A stretch of 17,791 nt of DNA from RUG11237 sp045119215 (GTDB lineage: Bacteria > Bacillota > Clostridia > Lachnospirales > Lachnospiraceae): positions 1 to 17,791 of the forward strand of contig JBGVDD010000107.1 in assembly GCA_045119215.1 (NCBI GenBank), given 5' to 3'. The notes below the pieces were generated by a model. It did not search any database and was not told the origin of the DNA. It worked only from the letters and a program-made list of their open reading frames with translations. Position 1 is the first letter of the stretch, and every line of letters starts with the position of its first letter. Both the position numbers and the translations under genes were made by a program. This document shows positions 14,937 to 17,791 of the stretch, piece after piece.

Positions 14937-16397
14937 ATGAAGAAGATTTTAATCAGTTCTCTTTTTGTTTTTGGTGTTTCAACATGTTATTCCCAAAATG
15001 TTACACCTCAACAAGCTTATGAGCAATTCCGAAAACATGCAAACGAAGAATTTGATGATTTTCGTAAAAAGGCGAATGAGCAATATGCTGCTTTCTTGAA
15101 ACACGCTTGGGAACAATATAAGGTTCTACCTGCTGTCCCGAAGCCGAAAGATGAAACAATACCTCCTGTCGTTTTACCTGAAGGAGATAAAGATACCCCC
15201 ATCGAAAGTCAGCCGATTCCGATAAAAGATGTGGTTACACCGCCCGCTCCAGAACCTCAGCCTGTTCCGATTTCACCGATAAAAGAACAACGAAATTCTA
15301 CTAATACTATTGAGTTTTTCTATTGTGGTACGAAATGTAAAGTAAGAATAGATAATACAATAAGTTTGAATCTTTCAGATTGCAGTAACGACAAACTTTC
15401 TGGAGCATGGACTATGTTGTCTAGAGGAGAATTGATGAATAATACAATCCGTGATTGTCTATATTTAAGAGAAAGTCTGAACCTTTGTGATTGGGCTTAT
15501 CTGAATTTGTTGTCAACGTTTACTAAGAAGCTTTATGGGAAAAGTAATGAAGCAACAATGTTGACTTCTTATATTTATTGTGAAAGTGGATATAAAATGC
15601 GATTGGGAAGAAACGGTAGTAATATATGTTTGTTATATGCCTGTAAACATGGTATATATGATGTTGCATATTTTGAAATTGATAACATTAATTTCTATCC
15701 GTTTGAATGTGAACCTAAGCATTTGGAAATATGTGATGCGTCATATCCACAAGAGCAACCATTGTCTTTATTTATCACAAAAAACCAGAAATTTGAATAC
15801 AAACCAAGTGAATTGAGAACATTGACCTCAGTGCAGTATCCTGACGTTCAGATACAAGTGCAGGTAAATAAAAATATGATAGATTTCTATAATACATATC
15901 CAACATCAGAAGTAAATGGTAACTTTATGACAAAATGGGCAATGTATGCCAATACGCCACTCGATGGGCCTGTAAAGGAGAAACTTTATCCTACATTAAA
16001 GGACAGGATCAAAGGTTTGAGCCAATTGGAGGCTGCAAATATATTACTTAATTGGGTTCAAACGGCGTTTGTTTATGAATACGATGATAAGGTCTGGGGA
16101 CACGACAGAGCTTTCTTTGCAGAAGAAACCTTATATTATCCTTATTGTGACTGTGAAGACAGATCTATACTATTCACACGTTTAATAAGGGACTTATTGG
16201 GATTGAAAACCATTTTAGTGTATTATCCAGGACATTTGGCAAGTGCAGTTTGTTTTACAGACAATGTTTCTGGGGATTATATTTCTTTAAATGGAAAACA
16301 TTATGTCATTACAGATCCGACTTATATTGGAGCACCAGTTGGAATGACAATGCCTGATATGGACAATACTCAGGCACACGTTATTCTATTAGAATGA
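14937..16397 (+). CDS. Exported transglutaminase-like thiol protein
   Basis: A 486-aa protein with an N-terminal export signal. The sequence 'GVSTCYSQ' could be cut after SQ by signal peptidase I, or C17 (VSTC) could be a lipidation site. Residues about 24-62 form a helical segment repeating a 'Y..F.KHA/KKAN' pattern three to four times. A Pro-rich linker (about 65-115) follows, then a middle domain of unknown fold. From about 370 comes a transglutaminase-like fold: C406 in 'YCDCEDRS', H433 in 'YYPGHLASAV' and D460 in 'VITDPTYIG', a complete Cys-His-Asp triad. Such proteins act as proteases, peptide hydrolases or cross-linkers; which applies here is not visible. It is the last gene of the unit, 33 nt before a strong terminator. 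Confidence 0.85.
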   Translation: MKKILISSLFVFGVSTCYSQNVTPQQAYEQFRKHANEEFDDFRKKANEQYAAFLKHAWEQYKVLPAVPKPKDETIPPVVLPEGDKDTPIESQPIPIKDVVTPPAPEPQPVPISPIKEQRNSTNTIEFFYCGTKCKVRIDNTISLNLSDCSNDKLSGAWTMLSRGELMNNTIRDCLYLRESLNLCDWAYLNLLSTFTKKLYGKSNEATMLTSYIYCESGYKMRLGRNGSNICLLYACKHGIYDVAYFEIDNINFYPFECEPKHLEICDASYPQEQPLSLFITKNQKFEYKPSELRTLTSVQYPDVQIQVQVNKNMIDFYNTYPTSEVNGNFMTKWAMYANTPLDGPVKEKLYPTLKDRIKGLSQLEAANILLNWVQTAFVYEYDDKVWGHDRAFFAEETLYYPYCDCEDRSILFTRLIRDLLGLKTILVYYPGHLASAVCFTDNVSGDYISLNGKHYVITDPTYIGAPVGMTMPDMDNTQAHVILLE

Positions 16398-16429
16398 CAC
16401 AATTTAAAAGGCATTTAAAATGCAAGGAT

Positions 16430-16470
16430 AGCGGATGGACTTGATTATGCAACAGCCATCCGCTTTTTTT
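16430..16470 (+). terminator. Strong terminator closing the caspase operon
   Basis: GCGGATGG (16431-16438) pairs with CCATCCGC (16456-16463), plus a flanking A-T pair, followed by TTTTTTT at 16464-16470. It ends the unit that starts at 4281. The T-run overlaps the stop codon of a broken minus-strand gene. Confidence 0.9.
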
Positions 16471-16797
16471 ACTTGTCTATGTATGATGCAACAAAATATA
16501 CAATCGAAATGACTGTATAAAGAAAACACGGCAAGAATATCCAAAGCAAAGTCTTTACCCTACCATTCGACAACCAAACTCCTTCACTTCACTCAATTTG
16601 TCTTTTGCTTCATGCATGGAAGCAGTAGCCATTTCAGCGCCACTTTTTGCCGAAGTCAAGCTATTGCCAGCATCCTTGTAGGCTTGAAGCTGTTGGTCAA
16701 ACTTGTCCGATGCCTTGTCCGTTTCGATATTCTTGTCAATCGTGTTCTCGAAAGAACAGAAATCCATATCCGAGATTTTGCTTTTACCTATTGGCAT
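16469..16797 (-). pseudogene. Frameshifted small membrane-protein gene, minus strand
   Basis: On the minus strand, ATG 16797 opens a frame 'MPIGKSKISDMDFCSFENTI' with a helical middle ('KFDQQLQAYKDAGNSLTSAK', 'MHEAKDKLSEVKEFG') that stops at 16555. Another frame continues without a start as 'GVWLSNGRVKTLLWIFLPC' then 'FLYTVISIVYFVASYIDK', a clear transmembrane helix, and ends with TAA at 16469-16471. The two halves join near 16570-16580 by a one-base shift; the 329-nt length is one short of a multiple of three. The whole would be about 109 aa: a coiled cytosolic part plus one membrane segment. I do not recognise the family. Its upstream side abuts IS remnants, so it is probably cargo or a gene broken by mobile-element activity. 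Confidence 0.5.
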
Positions 16798-16818
16798 AGT
16801 TTCAATGCTGTTGGTTGA

Positions 16819-17271
16819 ATGCAAGAAAAATTCCAAAAATCTTGTTAATAGCCAGGGAAATATCCCACGCCGTGGCCCAATTCCTAAATTTTCTGATTAA
16901 GAAGTGGTCGCTTTGTCATTAACCGCCTAAACAGAAAGTATTGACAGCGAGAAATGGCTGTTTGATTACAAGCTACAGGAACATAGGGACAAAATCCCCA
17001 ATCTCATATCACGCAGACAATTCAATGACCGCAAGAAGCCCGCAGGGTTGTGTGAAGAAATACGCAAGCGGCTTGCTTTTGAAATGGATGGTGGAGAAGA
17101 ATACTGTTCTCACAACTTACTGACCAATTCTTGACCATCAGAAACTATGCTAAGATAACGAATGGTTTGTTTGCCAGAATAATCGGCAAAATTAGTGCAC
17201 TTATCATTCTACAATATGTAAACTTCATTGATAATAAGTCCATCGGCAGGATTAAGTATGCACTAAATTAA
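16819..17271 (+). mobile_element. Decayed, internally deleted IS982-family transposase
   Basis: Recognised from conserved Bacteroidales IS982 transposase segments. 'IPRRGPIPKFSD' is followed by an in-frame TAA (16898-16900), then 'EVVALSLTA' and another TAA (16928-16930). 'SEKWLFDYKLQEHRDK', 'IPNLISRRQFNDRKKPAG' and 'LCEEIRKRLAFEMDGG' follow. At about 17105 the frame shifts to 'FSQLTDQFLTIRNYAK' and 'GLFARIIGKISALIILQY', ending 'GRIKYALN' with TAA at 17269-17271. The roughly 150 codons between EMDGGEEY and FSQLTDQF that carry the DDE catalytic core are gone. The expected start near 16819 (ATGCAAGAAAAATTC) is in yet another frame. The element cannot transpose by itself. Terminal inverted repeats were not identified. 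Confidence 0.8.
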
Positions 17272-17340
17272 TTCCGCCAACGGATTAAATATAAACCTGT
17301 CAAAGAAATTCACTTTTGCGTGATCTTTCTCGCTAAAAAG

Positions 17341-17371
17341 TTTGTATTATCAATGAATATTCGTATCTTTG
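17341..17371 (+). promoter_or_regulatory. Full-consensus Bacteroidetes promoter
   Basis: TTTG at 17341-17344, a 19-nt spacer, and TATCTTTG at 17364-17371 match both the -33 and the -7 consensus at ideal spacing. It is the best promoter in the window. Transcription would start near 17377 and run straight into a hairpin plus T-run about 45 nt later. Confidence 0.75.
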
Positions 17372-17376
17372 TACCG

Positions 17377-17428
17377 TCAGTCCTCGCCAAGCCTCTTAAC
17401 AATGCTCAAATCGTGCGAGGCGTTTTTT
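17377..17428 (+). ncRNA. Candidate ~50-nt small RNA or attenuated leader
   Basis: A full-consensus promoter is followed after about 45 nt by a terminator-like end. GCCTC (17391-17395) can pair with GAGGC (17417-17421), followed by G and TTTTTT (17423-17428). An overlapping alternative pairs CCTCGC (17382-17387) with GCGAGG (17415-17420). The two stems compete for the same 3' strand, so the RNA could switch, or may simply be a short stable RNA. An open frame crosses it (ATG 17353), but that ATG lies before the transcription start and the translation resembles nothing. Confidence 0.45.
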
Positions 17429-17429
17429 G

Positions 17430-17700
17430 TTTATATAGGTATATGGCAACAAAAATTCCGTTTATAAAAACATTTGGAGTGACTACTAAACCATCCCACA
17501 TTGCCCACATTTTTGCAATTTCGGTGTGGCAGAAGGTTAAAAACGTTAAACCTTCATCTATTTCGTATCAATATAGAACCTGTATTGCCACTTTTCTACC
17601 GTTTAGAGGGTATAGTATTGATAATCAACTAATAATAGATACTATGATTAAAAATACTTATTTCTTTAAAAAGAATATATACTATTCTCAAAGAAAATTG
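17430..17700. other. Intergenic stretch with hairpins, no gene recognised
   Basis: About 270 bp between the candidate small RNA and the next promoter. Two inverted repeats are visible: GAAGGTT (17532-17538) with AACCTTC (17549-17555), and CCACA (17496-17500) with TGTGG (17525-17529) enclosing ATTGC/GCAAT (17500-17519). It may be a long leader of the right-hand gene or IS-flanking relic sequence. Confidence 0.4.
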
Positions 17701-17701
17701 T

Positions 17702-17709
17702 TATATTTG
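17702..17709 (+). promoter_or_regulatory. Promoter -7 element (TATATTTG) of the right-edge gene
   Basis: TATATTTG matches TAnnTTTG. Transcription would start near 17715, about 24 nt before the ATG at 17739. No clear -33 TTTG was seen. Confidence 0.55.
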
Positions 17710-17738
17710 CAGGCAAAAACATAAAATCTGAATAACTT

Positions 17739-17791
17739 ATGGCATCTATTATTTCTATTGTACCCATTGTGTTGCTCTTCGTCTTGATGCT
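17739..17791 (+). CDS. Start of a membrane protein, cut by the window edge
   Basis: Only 17 codons are present: MASIISIVPIVLLFVLM. They form a hydrophobic N-terminal helix led by a promoter and an A/T-rich leader. The pattern resembles the first helix of NhaC-type ion antiporters in Bacteroidales, but 17 residues do not establish a family. It is a membrane protein of unknown function on the evidence here. Confidence 0.5.
   Translation, partial: MASIISIVPIVLLFVLM

Noticed and set aside
17320..17724. 134-codon open frame across the right intergenic region
   Set aside because: It runs over a full-consensus promoter, a terminator-like hairpin and two further inverted repeats, with low-complexity Phe/Tyr/Lys translation at its end.

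Overview
The window reads as Bacteroidales chromosomal DNA, most likely Prevotellaceae (Prevotella/Segatella-like). The basis is low GC, repeated Bacteroidetes-type promoters (TAnnTTTG at -7, in one case with TTTG 19 nt upstream), AT-rich leaders instead of Shine-Dalgarno sites, and families typical of that order: an 'NLSGQRV...NGRKYL' C-terminal tail, a UpxY-type NusG paralog, WG-repeat proteins and an IS982-type transposase. No rRNA, tRNA or CRISPR array was seen.

Layout. (1) 1-2622: a regulatory region with palindromes, then a two-gene unit encoding a 592-aa exported surface-type protein and a 74-aa small protein. It closes with an unusual terminator in which two identical 12-bp palindromes bracket a 22-bp tandem repeat. 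(2) 2877-4127: a stand-alone DUF1016/YhcG-type PD-(D/E)XK nuclease gene with its own promoter and terminator and a 27-nt palindrome inside the gene. (3) 4281-16470: one long co-directional unit. It begins with a promoter and about 430 nt of strongly structured RNA ending in a hairpin plus T-run. Next come a NusG/UpxY-like antiterminator, an LPP20-like exported protein, a FlgT/LPP20-like plus DUF4384 exported protein, a YkuD L,D-transpeptidase, an unrecognised cytosolic protein, two WG-repeat caspases, a three-helix membrane protein, a Sel1/TPR-repeat caspase, the remnant of a second membrane-protein gene, and an exported transglutaminase-like protein. A strong terminator closes it. (4) 16469-17791: decayed mobile DNA (a frameshifted minus-strand membrane-protein gene and an internally deleted IS982 transposase), a compact promoter-hairpin-T-run unit that may be a small RNA, and the first codons of a membrane protein running off the right edge.

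The centre of interest is region 3. Genes from the NusG paralog to the transglutaminase overlap or sit close together, apart from one 172-nt gap that holds a gene relic, and no internal promoter was recognised. Eight of the ten intact genes encode proteins with signal peptides or membrane segments. Five are predicted extracytoplasmic thiol enzymes: three C14 caspases with intact His/Cys, a YkuD transpeptidase with Cys and a transglutaminase fold with Cys/His/Asp. All three caspases carry the same linker, SDVDx[N/D]IP, just before the protease domain, suggesting a conserved processing or hinge site. My working hypothesis is an envelope-located caspase system whose roughly 12-kb transcript is kept going by its own dedicated antiterminator and RNA leader. 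Gene identities come from motifs; the system-level function is inference.
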